DNA from: Carnobacterium pleistocenium FTR1 | GTDB taxonomy: Bacteria; Bacillota; Bacilli; Lactobacillales; Carnobacteriaceae | Direction: 5' to 3' | Length of the DNA: 64,000 bases | NCBI RefSeq assembly: GCF_000744285.1 | Contig: NZ_JQLQ01000002.1 | Location: 868,001 to 932,000, forward strand | Shown: in pieces, positions 38,718-48,033 of the stretch | Numbering within the stretch: the stretch's first letter is position 1 | Layout: each line of letters begins with the position of its first letter | Notes under the pieces: model-generated | What the model was told of the DNA's origin: nothing | Database searches by the model: none | The model's input: only the letters and a program-made list of their open reading frames with translations | Translations under genes and position numbers: made by a program

Positions 38718-40172
38718 ATGAACATAACAAACTATACAATAGAAGAATTGCATGAGTTGTTGGTCAAAAAAGAAGTGACGGCTCAAGATGTCGTAAAAGC
38801 TGTATTTGCCCGCATCAACGAAACAGAAGAAAAAATTGGCGCTTTTATTACACTGACTGAAGAAAAAGCTCTTGAACAAGCACGTGAAATTGACGCAGCA
38901 GGTATTGACCCAACGAATATTCTTTCGGGTATACCGATTGGGATCAAAGATAATATTGTAACCAATGGCACACTTACAACAGCCGGTAGTAAAATTTTGG
39001 AAGACTTTGTTCCAATTTACGATGCAACCGTATCGAAAAAATTAAAAGAAGTAAATATGATCTCTGTTGGGAAACTAAACATGGATGAATTCGCTATGGG
39101 CGGAAGTACAGAGACGTCTTACTATAAAACAACTCATAACCCATGGAATCTGGACAAAGTACCTGGTGGTTCTTCAGGTGGCTCTGCAGCAGCAGTAGCA
39201 GCAGGTCAAATTCCAGCATCTTTAGGTACGGATACGGGTGGATCGATCCGTCAACCAGCAGCGTTTAACGGAATCGTTGGGATGAAACCAACTTATGGCC
39301 GTGTATCACGTTTTGGTTTGATCGCTTTTGGATCAAGTTTGGACCAAATCGGACCATTGACACGCACTGTTAAAGATAATGCGTTAGTTTTAAATGCCAT
39401 CAGCGGACATGATGCAAATGACTCTATGAGCTATGAAGGAACAGTTCCAGACTTCACTGCCGGCATTGAAGCAGGCGTCAAAGGAATGAAAATTGGTGTC
39501 CCAACAGAATACTTGAATGAAAAAGGCTTAGAAACAGGCGTGAAAGAAGCGGTTCTTAAAGCAATCGAAACATTTAAATCTTTAGGTGCAATCGTTGAAG
39601 AAGTTAGCTTGCCTCATTCAAAATATGGTGTACCGGCTTACTACATCATCGCTTCATCTGAAGCTTCTTCAAACTTGCAACGTTTTGACGGCGTTCGTTA
39701 TGGGTACCGTTCAACCGAAGCAAAAACACTTGATGAAGTTTTCATAAAATCACGAACAGAAGGCTTTGGTATGGAAGTGAAACGTCGTATCATGCTTGGG
39801 ACTTTCTCATTGAGCTCCGGTTTTTATGATGCTCACTTTAAAAAAGCTGGCCAAACAAGAACCTTGATCAGACAAGACTTTGATAAAGTATTCAAAGAAT
39901 TTGATTTGATTTTAGGGCCAACAACGCCTACAACTGCATTTGGCATTGGTGAACAAATCGATGATCCAATTGCGATGTACCTAAGCGATATTTTAACGGT
40001 ACCTGTTAATTTAGCAGGTGTACCAGCAATCTCTATTCCATGTGGTTTTTCAAATGAGCTACCAGTTGGTTTACAATTGATTGGAAATCATTTCGATGAA
40101 CAAACGATTTATCAAGCGGCATACGCTTTTGAACAAGCAACTGATTTTCATCAAGCAAAACCAAGTGTGTAG
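38718..40172 (+). CDS. gatA: Glu-tRNA(Gln) amidotransferase subunit A
   Basis: 484 residues. Amidase-signature enzyme that frees ammonia from glutamine for GatB. The Ser-cisSer-Lys triad is visible: K77 in [10 protein letters not shown]152 in [10 protein letters not shown] and S176 in [10 protein letters not shown]. Full length. Overlaps nothing but follows gatC by one base and leads gatB by 15 bases with AGGAGGAG between, the standard gatCAB operon. Confidence 0.97.
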   Translation: MNITNYTIEELHELLVKKEVTAQDVVKAVFARINETEEKIGAFITLTEEKALEQAREIDAAGIDPTNILSGIPIGIKDNIVTNGTLTTAGSKILEDFVPIYDATVSKKLKEVNMISVGKLNMDEFAMGGSTETSYYKTTHNPWNLDKVPGGSSGGSAAAVAAGQIPASLGTDTGGSIRQPAAFNGIVGMKPTYGRVSRFGLIAFGSSLDQIGPLTRTVKDNALVLNAISGHDANDSMSYEGTVPDFTAGIEAGVKGMKIGVPTEYLNEKGLETGVKEAVLKAIETFKSLGAIVEEVSLPHSKYGVPAYYIIASSEASSNLQRFDGVRYGYRSTEAKTLDEVFIKSRTEGFGMEVKRRIMLGTFSLSSGFYDAHFKKAGQTRTLIRQDFDKVFKEFDLILGPTTPTTAFGIGEQIDDPIAMYLSDILTVPVNLAGVPAISIPCGFSNELPVGLQLIGNHFDEQTIYQAAYAFEQATDFHQAKPSV

Positions 40173-40187
40173 GAGGAGAGAATCGAT

Positions 40188-41618
40188 ATGAATTTTGAAA
40201 CAGTAATCGGACTAGAAGTCCACGTAGAATTAAAAACCGACTCAAAAATGTTCTCACCTGCTCCAGCTCATTTTGGTGCAGAACCGAACACAAATACAAA
40301 TGTTATTGACTGGGGATACCCAGGTGTTTTACCCGTCATCAATAAAGGCGCAATCGAGTTTGGTATGAAGGCTGCTTTAGCCTTGAACTGTGAAATCGCT
40401 CAAGATACCAAATTTGACCGCAAAAACTATTTCTATCCAGACAATCCAAAAGCATACCAAATCTCACAATTTGACCAACCCATTGGTTATAATGGCTGGA
40501 TCGAAATTGAAGTAGCAGGTAAGAAAAAGAAAATCCGCATTGAACGATTGCATTTAGAAGAAGATGCTGGGAAAAATATTCATGGAACCGATGGCTATTC
40601 ATATGTCGATTTAAACCGTCAAGGCACACCACTAGTCGAAATCGTATCTGAAGCGGATATGCGTTCGCCAGAAGAAGCGTATGCTTATTTGGAAGCTATC
40701 AAGCAAATCGTCCAATACACCGGCGTAAGTGATGTGAAGATGGAAGAAGGCTCAATGCGTTGTGATGCCAATATTTCTATTCGTCCAATCGGGCAAGAAA
40801 TGTTTGGGACTAAAACGGAATTGAAGAACTTGAATTCCTTTAACTTTGTTCGCCGTGGCTTAGCTTTTGAAGAAAAACGTCAAGAAAAAATTCTATTATC
40901 TGGTGGAGTCATCCAACAAGAGACAAGACGTTACGATGAAGCAACTGGAGATACTGTTTTGATGCGTGTTAAAGAAGGCTCAAGCGATTACCGTTATTTC
41001 CCGGAACCAGATCTACCAAATATTGTGATCGATGAAAAATGGGTCGAACGTGTGAAAGCAACGATTCCAGAAATGCCAAAAGATCGTCGTGCGCGTTACA
41101 TCAGTGAACTAGGATTACCAGAATACGATGCTATGGTCTTAACGGCAACAAAAGAAATGTCTGATTTCTTTGAAGGCACGTTAGCTAATGGAGCAGATGC
41201 TAAACAAGCTTCAAACTGGTTGATGGGTGAAGTTTCAGCTTACTTGAACAGTGAAAAATTGGAATTGCATAACACGCAATTAACAACCGCGAACTTAGCT
41301 GGCATGATCCATTTGATCGCCGATGGAACGATCAGTTCGAAAATAGCGAAAAAAGTATTCCACGAATTGATCACAGCTGGTGGAGACGCTCAAGGAGTCG
41401 TTGAAGCAAATGGGTGGGTCCAATTAAGTGATCCAGCGAAATTATTGCCAATTATCAATGACATCTTAGATAAAAATGCTCAATCGATCGAAGACTTTAA
41501 AAATGGCAAAGATCGCGCTGTTGGTTTCTTTGTTGGTCAAATTATGAAAGCGACAAAAGGACAAGCAAATCCTGGAGTGGTGAATAAACTATTAAATGAT
41601 GAATTAAGCAAACGCTAA
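40188..41618 (+). CDS. gatB: Asp/Glu-tRNA amidotransferase subunit B
   Basis: 476 residues. Catalyses ATP-dependent phosphorylation and amidation of the tRNA-bound Glu or Asp. Starts with the signature [37 protein letters not shown] and [10 protein letters not shown] are the kinase-like core motifs, and the C-terminal YqeY-like tail domain ([11 protein letters not shown]) binds tRNA. Complete. dagK begins 29 bases downstream with no terminator between. Confidence 0.97.
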   Translation: MNFETVIGLEVHVELKTDSKMFSPAPAHFGAEPNTNTNVIDWGYPGVLPVINKGAIEFGMKAALALNCEIAQDTKFDRKNYFYPDNPKAYQISQFDQPIGYNGWIEIEVAGKKKKIRIERLHLEEDAGKNIHGTDGYSYVDLNRQGTPLVEIVSEADMRSPEEAYAYLEAIKQIVQYTGVSDVKMEEGSMRCDANISIRPIGQEMFGTKTELKNLNSFNFVRRGLAFEEKRQEKILLSGGVIQQETRRYDEATGDTVLMRVKEGSSDYRYFPEPDLPNIVIDEKWVERVKATIPEMPKDRRARYISELGLPEYDAMVLTATKEMSDFFEGTLANGADAKQASNWLMGEVSAYLNSEKLELHNTQLTTANLAGMIHLIADGTISSKIAKKVFHELITAGGDAQGVVEANGWVQLSDPAKLLPIINDILDKNAQSIEDFKNGKDRAVGFFVGQIMKATKGQANPGVVNKLLNDELSKR

Positions 41619-41647
41619 TATTGGAGTGAAAGCAAAGGAGAAATTTT

Positions 41648-42703
41648 ATGCGAGCAAGAGTAATCTATAATCCTACTTCGGGTCGTGAAATAGTCAAAAG
41701 AAATCTAGTGGAAATCTTTCAAATTTATGAAGAAGCCGGATATGAAACAAGTGCTTATGCGACCACTCCTGAGCCGAAATCTGCTCAAAATGAAGCTGAA
41801 AGAGCAGCGAGAGCGGGCTTTGATTTGATTGTAGCAGCAGGTGGAGATGGCACGATCAATGAAGTCGTAAATGGGATCGCTGGTTTGAGCAAGAGACCCA
41901 AACTGGCAATCATCCCTGCCGGAACAACGAATGACTACGCTAGAGCTTTACACATCCCGCGAAATAATTTAGTCGAAGCAGCAAAAATCATTCAAAAAGA
42001 GCAGACCTTTTTTATGGATGTTGGGGAAGCCGTTATGGGAGAAAAGTTATCCTACTTCATCAATATTGGTGGCGGCGGAATGCTGACCGAAATAACTTAT
42101 GATGTTCCGTCACAATTGAAAACGATCTTTGGCTATTTGGCTTACTTCGTCAAAGGAGCTGAAATGTTGCCACGCATCAAGCCGATCCCGATGCACATCG
42201 AATACGATGATGGGACGTTTGAAGGAGAAGCAACGATGTTTTTAGTCGCCCTCACCAATTCAATTGGCGGTTTTGAACAAATTGCTCCGGATGCTTTATT
42301 AGATGATGGCAAATTCACATTGATCATCGTGAAAACATCTAATTTACCGGATGTGTTGCGTTTAGTAGCCCAAGTTTTAAATGGTGGCAAACACATGTCC
42401 AATTCTAATATCTTATACAAAAAAACCAGCAAAATTATCGCACGTCCAGGTAACTCATCGAAGATGATGATCAACTTGGATGGCGAATATGGCGGAAACG
42501 CACCAGTAGTTTTTTCAAATCTACACCAACACATTGAAATCATTGCATCTACAGACGATCTCCAAAATGCTACGGAAGATAAAGATAAGGCTTCTGAAGG
42601 ATTAGAAGATGCCTTTATCAAAGAAGTGGAGGAATTGACCAACACCGATATCAACGGAGACGGAGAAATTCACTCATCAAAAAAAGAAGCTCATGAGAAA
42701 TAG
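41648..42703 (+). CDS. dagK: Diacylglycerol kinase (DagK/DgkB type)
   Basis: 351 residues. Soluble lipid kinase that returns diacylglycerol, a by-product of lipoteichoic acid synthesis, to phosphatidic acid. NPTSG at residues 8-12, nucleotide loop GGDGT at 65-69, IPAGTTNDYARAL and GGFEQIAPDA are all present. The last 40 residues are a charged, Glu/Asp/Ser-rich tail. Close behind gatB in the same direction; gatCAB-dagK-rlmCD is a recurring order in Firmicutes. Confidence 0.94.
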   Translation: MRARVIYNPTSGREIVKRNLVEIFQIYEEAGYETSAYATTPEPKSAQNEAERAARAGFDLIVAAGGDGTINEVVNGIAGLSKRPKLAIIPAGTTNDYARALHIPRNNLVEAAKIIQKEQTFFMDVGEAVMGEKLSYFINIGGGGMLTEITYDVPSQLKTIFGYLAYFVKGAEMLPRIKPIPMHIEYDDGTFEGEATMFLVALTNSIGGFEQIAPDALLDDGKFTLIIVKTSNLPDVLRLVAQVLNGGKHMSNSNILYKKTSKIIARPGNSSKMMINLDGEYGGNAPVVFSNLHQHIEIIASTDDLQNATEDKDKASEGLEDAFIKEVEELTNTDINGDGEIHSSKKEAHEK

Positions 42704-42713
42704 TGAAAAAACT

Positions 42714-42742
42714 TTGAATTAAGCCGGCTTTTCTTGTATAAT
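42714..42742 (+). promoter_or_regulatory. Strong sigma-A promoter upstream of the rlmCD-type gene
   Basis: TTGAAT at 42714-42719, exactly 17 bases, TATAAT at 42737-42742. Transcription would start near 42750, leaving about 370 bases before the next gene. That stretch holds a CATTTTC/GAAAATG hairpin (about 42757-42780) and an inverted-repeat segment at 42925-43070 (GTGTGCCAAAAAGAA against TTCTTTTTGGACAC). Confidence 0.7.
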
Positions 42743-42924
42743 TACGAGTCAGTACCTCATTTTCCTATATTTGAAAATGGAAGAAATTTTTTAGTTAACT
42801 AAAAAGTCATTGCGATCGTGTAGATTAGAATCAATAGATAACGACGTATTTTTAATCCCATCCCGTTTTAGCCGGTCGAGTCAGGAACACTCCCAGTTAA
42901 GTGGATGATAGAAAGTATCAAATA

Positions 42925-43075
42925 TCTGGCGTACTAACTGACAAAGGGAGTGTGCCAAAAAGAAGATAGAACGGCATGAACTAAAGGAGTCGCGCGCTGT
43001 GGTCACTAGACTATGAAGCCTGATTCGTGAAGTGAGAGTGGCTTTTCTTTTTGGACACGTTCTAGAATAAATACA
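42925..43075. repeat. Inverted-repeat element in the rlmCD leader
   Basis: GTGTGCCAAAAAGAAG (about 42949) and CTTTTCTTTTTGGACACG (about 43044) are imperfect inverses about 100 bases apart. The right end continues into TTCTAGAA, the motif shared with 2631, 4720 and 51655. Non-coding. Confidence 0.5.
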
Positions 43076-43123
43076 ATCGGATAAACAAGAGACATGAAAT
43101 AAGGTCATCGAAGGGAGCTTTTT

Positions 43124-44500
43124 ATGAAAGCAGATAAAGTAGTACCAGTACAAAAAAATGAAAAACATACCGTTAAAATTGAAGATTTAACACATGAGGG
43201 TTTTGGAGTAGCCAGAATCAAAGGCTATTCACTTTTTATCGAAAATGCCTTACCTGGCGAACAAGTAGAAGTTAAAATCCACAAAACGGGAAAATCTTTT
43301 GGTTATGCGAAAGTTATGAACCGTTTGAACTCAAGTGAAGACCGTGTCGTGATCCAAGATGAAAATTACACACGTGTAGGCATCACGCCGTTACAACACA
43401 TGAGATACCCTGCACAATTAGACTTTAAAAAACAACAAGTGATCAACAGCTTGCAACGGATCGCAAAATTACCAGATGTACCGGTATATGATACGATTGG
43501 GATGGCTAATCCATCAGGTTACCGTAACAAAGCGCAAATTCCAGTACGTAAAATTGATGATAAATTGACAACTGGCTTTTTCCGTAAAAACAGCCATGAA
43601 GTGATCCCAATGGAAAACTTCTACATTCAAGATCCTAAGATCGATGCAACGATCATTGCGGTCCGTGATATCATGCGTGTATACGGCGTAAAACCGTATA
43701 ACGAAAATGAAAATATCGGGAACTTGCGTCACATTATCGTTCGTCGTGGGTATTACACTGGGGAAATCATGGTCGTTCTTGTAACAAGAACAGCTAAATT
43801 ATTCCCAACAAGTAAAATCGTTCCGGATATTCTTGAAGCTATTCCAGAAGTTGTCAGCATCGTGCAAAACGTCAACACGAAACACACAAATGTCATTTTA
43901 GGCGAAGACTCAATTGTTTTATATGGCGAAGACAAATTCAAAGATACGTTATTAGGCAATACCTTTGAAATTTCTCACCGTTCATTCTATCAAGTCAACC
44001 CGCTTCAAACAGAAAAATTGTATCAAACTGTTTTAGACTTTGCTGAATTGACAGGCGAAGAAACGGTTATTGATGCATACAGCGGAATCGGAACCATCAC
44101 ATTGACATTAGCTAAAAATGCTAAACATGTTTACGGAATCGAAGTAATCGAACCAGCAGTTGAAAATGCTAAAGCAAATGCTGAATTGAACAACATTGAT
44201 AATGTAACATTTGAAGCAGGTGCTGCTGAAGAAGTTATGGTTGCCTGGGCTGAAGAAGGCCGTACAGCTGATTTATTAGTTGTTGACCCTCCTCGTAAAG
44301 GTCTTGAAAAAGAATTTACCGATGCTGTTATTGCAATGAAACCTACTAAAATGATTTACGTAAGTTGTAACCCAGCTACGTTATCACGTGATTTAGCTTT
44401 ACTAACAGAAGGTGGATATACGGTTAAAAAAGTTCAACCCGTCGATCTTTTCCCTCAAACAACACATGTGGAAAGTGTTACATTGCTTGTCCGCGACTAA
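43124..44500 (+). CDS. rlmD: 23S rRNA (uracil-C5)-methyltransferase, RlmCD/RumA type
   Basis: 458 residues. TRAM domain (about 10-68), a central domain, then an SAM-binding methyltransferase domain (DAYSGIGTITLTLA, VDPPRKGLE, YVSCNPATLSRD with the catalytic Cys). Methylates U1939 (and possibly U747) of 23S rRNA; the gene symbol is by family, since RlmCD of Firmicutes does both sites. The four-Cys iron-sulfur motif that usually precedes LQHM is gone: residues 84-95 read RVGITPLQHMRY. A terminator follows directly. Confidence 0.9.
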   Translation: MKADKVVPVQKNEKHTVKIEDLTHEGFGVARIKGYSLFIENALPGEQVEVKIHKTGKSFGYAKVMNRLNSSEDRVVIQDENYTRVGITPLQHMRYPAQLDFKKQQVINSLQRIAKLPDVPVYDTIGMANPSGYRNKAQIPVRKIDDKLTTGFFRKNSHEVIPMENFYIQDPKIDATIIAVRDIMRVYGVKPYNENENIGNLRHIIVRRGYYTGEIMVVLVTRTAKLFPTSKIVPDILEAIPEVVSIVQNVNTKHTNVILGEDSIVLYGEDKFKDTLLGNTFEISHRSFYQVNPLQTEKLYQTVLDFAELTGEETVIDAYSGIGTITLTLAKNAKHVYGIEVIEPAVENAKANAELNNIDNVTFEAGAAEEVMVAWAEEGRTADLLVVDPPRKGLEKEFTDAVIAMKPTKMIYVSCNPATLSRDLALLTEGGYTVKKVQPVDLFPQTTHVESVTLLVRD

Positions 44501-44509
44501 TCACAAATC

Positions 44510-44543
44510 GAACAACTCATTCTTTGAATGGGTTGTTTTTTTT
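44510..44543 (+). terminator. Terminator of the rlmCD-type gene
   Basis: AACAACTCATT pairs with AATGGGTTGTT around 5 bases, followed by a long T run. Confidence 0.85.
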
Positions 44544-44566
44544 GTGGACTTTTAATAAAGGGTTAA

Positions 44567-44692
44567 GGTCAAAAGCTCTAGGTCAAGGGATTTAGGTCAA
44601 GGAATTAAGGTCAAGGGATCTAGGTCAGGGGATTTAGGTCAAGGGATCTAGGTCAAAGTATTTAAGTCAAAAGCTCTAGGTTAAAGGATTAG
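44567..44692. repeat. 14-bp tandem array, nine units
   Basis: Units such as GGTCAAGGGATTTA start at 44567, 44581, 44595, 44609, 44623, 44637, 44651, 44665 and 44679, exactly 14 bases apart. Variation is confined to the second half of the unit. Not a multiple of three, so not coding. Confidence 0.9.
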
Positions 44693-44700
44693 AGTGATTT

Positions 44701-44889
44701 AAAATAAAATTTCTTCTGGAATTGACGGGTTTGCTTGTGGAGAGCCATGGGTACGCTTGAAGCCTAAAAAGAAGTCTTCCAGCTTTCAAGTTTCAAACAC
44801 AGCGTAAGCGCTGAAGCGCCAACGTTGTGTAATTCTCATTGAATCCTTTACACGGCTACAAGCAACCCAATTCCGTCAGAAATTATTAG
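44701..44889. repeat. MITE-like palindromic element, copy 2
   Basis: About 189 bases. Left end ATTTCTTCTGGAATTGACGG then GTTTGCTTGTGGAG; right end GGCTACAAGCAACCC then AATTCCGTCAGAAATT. Inner hairpins include CAGCGTAAGCGCTG. The left end is repeated, inverted and alone, at 4747-4806. Confidence 0.8.
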
Positions 44890-44961
44890 GAGAGTGATTG
44901 GAATGCATTTGACAAACTTGAAGATCTTAGATCTTTGATAAAAGAAAGCGAGCGGTGAGCA

Positions 44962-45406
44962 ACTCTTTCGTGAAAGTGGCTTACACGTAGAAGTAGAGCA
45001 GAAAATCAGCGTCACTTCGTCGTGCAGCGGCTCGTCATGAATGAGTGACGCAGCAAAAAGTCCTCACTTATTCGTCAAGGGTAGTTTCACGTAGAAGTGA
45101 ACACCCAAAAAGCCTTCACTCATTCATGAATAAAGAAAATCGGTGTAAGAAGAGACATTTCTTGATCATTTAAGTCTTGCTAGGACTCGAGAGTGGGTAG
45201 ATAGAAAAAGATATGGCGACTCTTTCGTGAAAGTGGCTTACACGTAGAAGTAGAGCAGAAAATCAGCGTCACTTCGTCGTGCAGCGGCTCGCCATGAATG
45301 AGTGACGCAGCAAAAAGTCCTCACTTATTCGTCAAGGGTAGTTTCACGTAGAAGTGAACACCCAAAAAGCCTTCACTCATTCATGAATAAAGAAAATCGG
45401 TGTAAG
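44962..45406. repeat. Tandem duplication, 257-bp period
   Basis: 44962-45149 and 45219-45406 are 188-base copies that differ at one base as read (GCTCGTCATG against GCTCGCCATG). The 69 bases after each copy are related but clearly diverged. Motifs inside (CACGTAGAAGT, TTCGTCAAGG, CACTCATTCATGAA) recur in degenerate form at 37385-37460 and 55548-55645. No ORF spans it. Confidence 0.9.
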
Positions 45407-45525
45407 GATAGGCAATTCTTTGTCATTTAGGTTTTGCTAAGACCCAAGAGTTGCAGATAGAAGGATATGATTGGTAAACTAAAGAAAACGTTATCGCTGA
45501 TTTCATATGAAAGGAGTTATTTAGT

Positions 45526-46773
45526 ATGAAATATTTGAGCATCTATTTGTTAAGTGCTGTTGTCCTTTTAGGTGCCTGTGCCCCAATGGAAGACATGAGT
45601 CAAGTCGCCTCATCTGAATCTAGCTCTAGCTCATCCGAAAAGTCCTCCGAATCCAGTGAAGAAAGCAGTCAAACAACTGAAACAGACTCTTTTGAGCCCC
45701 TTAATTATGAACTAGTTGAAGCTTACCCGGATCTTTCTTTTGATCAACCGCTACATTATACGACCGCTGATGATGGTACAGATCAGGTTTTTGTCGTTGA
45801 GCGAACTGGTGAAATCAAAACTTTTGAAAATAACGAAGAGGCAACCGAAGCCAAAGTAGTTGTTGATCTAAGCACAAAAATTGATTTCAATGGCCAAGAA
45901 AAAGGCTTGTTGGGACTAGCTTTCCATCCGGAATTTGAAGAGAATGGCTATTTTTATGTTAATTATACAACAGAAAATAATACAGTCATTTCTCGGTTCA
46001 CAACAGACCCGGCCACGCTGGCTGAAGCGGATTTAGCGAGTGAAGAGATTCTGTTAGAATTTCCTCAGCCTTACCAAAATCATAATGGGGGACATCTTGC
46101 ATTTGGTCCAGATGGGTATTTGTATATTGCGACCGGGGACGGAGGATCAAGCGGTGATCCGCAAGGAAATGCACAAGATCTGACCAAAATCTATGGCAAA
46201 TTATTACGAATTGATGTGGATACGGCTGACGGAGATAAAAATTATGGCATTCCAGAGGACAATCCTTATAGCGGCAATACAACAGGATATGTAGAAGAAA
46301 TCTTTGCTTATGGCCTTAGAAACCCGTGGAAATTTAGTTTTGATGAAAACCGCGACTTACTTTTTGCAGCTGACGTGGGTCAGAACGCGATGGAAGAAAT
46401 CAATTTGATCGAAAGTGGCGGCAACTATGGCTGGAACATTATGGAAGGAACGATGAAGTATCAGGCTTCGGATGATATTGATTCAGCAGAACTTGAAGAG
46501 CCCATTTGGGAATATGACCGTTCATTGGGTCAGTCCATAACAGGTGGTTACACCTATTACGGGGAAGAAAATCCAAGTCTGAATGGTGTTTATATTTATG
46601 GCGATTTTATTTCTGGTACGATTTGGGGCTTGTGGTTAGATGAAAATCAGCAGGCAGAAAATGTTGAGTTATTAGATACTGATTTGATGATTTCGTCTTT
46701 TGGTGTGGATGAACAAGGCGAACTGATTATCGTAGACTTTAATGGCAAATTGTATAAGCTAGTGGAACAATAA
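45526..46773 (+). CDS. Glucose/sorbosone dehydrogenase-like lipoprotein (PQQ-type beta-propeller)
   Basis: 415 residues. Lipoprotein signal with lipid Cys18 (VVLLGAC), a Ser/Glu-rich linker (about 25-55), then a six-bladed GSDH propeller: KGLLGLAFHPEFEENGYFY, HNGGHLAFGPDGYLYIATGDGG, YGLRNPWKFSFD, ADVGQNAMEEIN and GNYGWN are the family's recurring blade motifs. Known members oxidise aldose sugars with PQQ or bind hedgehog-type ligands; no PQQ synthesis genes are in the window, so cofactor and reaction are open. AAAGGAG lies upstream, and AAAACGTTATC before it is a weak cre-like match. The next gene encodes another lipoprotein, 48 bases on. Confidence 0.88.
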   Translation: MKYLSIYLLSAVVLLGACAPMEDMSQVASSESSSSSSEKSSESSEESSQTTETDSFEPLNYELVEAYPDLSFDQPLHYTTADDGTDQVFVVERTGEIKTFENNEEATEAKVVVDLSTKIDFNGQEKGLLGLAFHPEFEENGYFYVNYTTENNTVISRFTTDPATLAEADLASEEILLEFPQPYQNHNGGHLAFGPDGYLYIATGDGGSSGDPQGNAQDLTKIYGKLLRIDVDTADGDKNYGIPEDNPYSGNTTGYVEEIFAYGLRNPWKFSFDENRDLLFAADVGQNAMEEINLIESGGNYGWNIMEGTMKYQASDDIDSAELEEPIWEYDRSLGQSITGGYTYYGEENPSLNGVYIYGDFISGTIWGLWLDENQQAENVELLDTDLMISSFGVDEQGELIIVDFNGKLYKLVEQ

Positions 46774-46821
46774 TAAAAGTAAAACGTTAAATGTATACAA
46801 GAGAAGAAAGGAAGGTAGATT

Positions 46822-47424
46822 ATGAATAAGAAGAGAATCATTAGCGGGGTAATAACCATATCCTCATTAGCTTTGTTAGCGGCTTGCTCACCTCAAGAAG
46901 ATGAAAATCAGTCGTCATCTGAAAGCAGTTCCGGTTATCAAATGATGAATGAATCAGAAGATATGTATAATGATATGGACGACATGATGCATGATGATGA
47001 AGGGGAAATACCAGAAGGCTTGCAAGCAGCAGAAAATCCAACTTATTCAGTTGGAGATAGGGTGACTATTCAAACCAATCATATGGAAGGTATGGAGGGA
47101 GCTACCGGAACAGTCGTGGGTGCATTTGATACAGTTGCTTATGAGGTGACTTATGAACCGACGAACGGGGATTCTATAGTAGAAAATCATAAATGGGTCT
47201 TAAAAGAAGAAATACCAGAAGCGCGCAATCAAGAAGAACCTTTGAGCGAAGGTACAGAAGTAACGCTAGAGGCCAGCCATATGGAAGGCATGGAAGGTGT
47301 GACTGCTACCATAGATTCTGCTGAAGAGACAACCGTTTATATGCTGGACTTTCAACCAACTGATGGTGGAGAAATGGTCGAAAATCACAAGTGGGTCACA
47401 GAAGATGAATTATCTCCAGAATAG
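46822..47424 (+). CDS. YdhK-type lipoprotein with two DUF1541 domains
   Basis: 200 residues. Lipoprotein signal with lipid Cys22 (LALLAAC), an acidic Met/Asp-rich linker (MYNDMDDMMHDDEGE), then two tandem copies of the DUF1541 unit (about 73-132 and 140-198), each with NHMEGMEGATGTV- or SHMEGMEGVTATI-like sequence and a VENHKWV end. The His/Met-rich repeated motif suggests metal (copper) binding at the cell surface, but this is inference. Likely co-transcribed with the propeller lipoprotein upstream; terminator downstream. Confidence 0.88.
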   Translation: MNKKRIISGVITISSLALLAACSPQEDENQSSSESSSGYQMMNESEDMYNDMDDMMHDDEGEIPEGLQAAENPTYSVGDRVTIQTNHMEGMEGATGTVVGAFDTVAYEVTYEPTNGDSIVENHKWVLKEEIPEARNQEEPLSEGTEVTLEASHMEGMEGVTATIDSAEETTVYMLDFQPTDGGEMVENHKWVTEDELSPE

Positions 47425-47463
47425 AGGATAGATATAGATTATTCATACAATTTTTCTAGTCCT

Positions 47464-47504
47464 AAAAGCTCTGCCTAAAGTTTCTATTAGGTAGAGCTTT
47501 TTTA
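47464..47504 (+). terminator. Terminator of the lipoprotein pair
   Basis: AAAAGCTCT-CCTAA pairs with TTAGG-AGAGCTTTT, then a T run. Confidence 0.8.
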
Positions 47505-47624
47505 TTAGTCCAAGATATGATTCCGCTCTTCCTCTTTATATGGGTATAGTTTAGTGGCCAAATTTTTTGTGATACAATTGAATAAAATCCCGATCATTCT
47601 AAAAAAAAGGACAGTGATGAAAAG

Positions 47625-47915
47625 ATGGCTATATCTATTAAAGTGGATGAGGCAGTACAAGAGTGGATGAAGAAGAAAAATCGGACGATAATAGCTATTT
47701 CACTTAAGGCAACTCTTACTTGTTGCGTGGGTGAAGAAGATGTGGATATTTCATATAAAGAACCTCAAAATAATAACTTTACGTTGATTCAACAAAATAA
47801 TCTGTTTATTTATCTTGCTAAAGGCTTACCTCTGAGGAAAGAAGAGCTGCATTTATCTATGATGGGCAAATCCATCTTTTCCTCTATACATATAGAGGGC
47901 TTAAGGGTTCAGTGA
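47625..47915 (+). CDS. Small CC-motif protein (CC/Se motif family-like)
   Basis: 96 residues. KVDEAVQEWMKKKNRTIIAISL, then LTCCVGEEDVDISYKEP with a vicinal Cys pair at C33-C34, then a beta-rich C-terminal half. The layout (short helix, strand, CC, VDI) matches the small Firmicutes family whose members carry CC or C-Sec at this position. A redox or metal role is likely but unproven. The nearest ribosome-like site (AAAAGG, about 47605-47610) is rather far from the ATG, so the exact start is less certain. Confidence 0.65.
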   Translation: MAISIKVDEAVQEWMKKKNRTIIAISLKATLTCCVGEEDVDISYKEPQNNNFTLIQQNNLFIYLAKGLPLRKEELHLSMMGKSIFSSIHIEGLRVQ

Positions 47916-48033
47916 TCCTTACCGATGCAATAAATTGATTCCATGATTTTTGAATTAATAATAAAATATGGTAAATCAATTTAATCAAGCAAAAAACTTA
48001 TTTGTATTGGGTTGAAAAAATAGGAGGTAAGTC

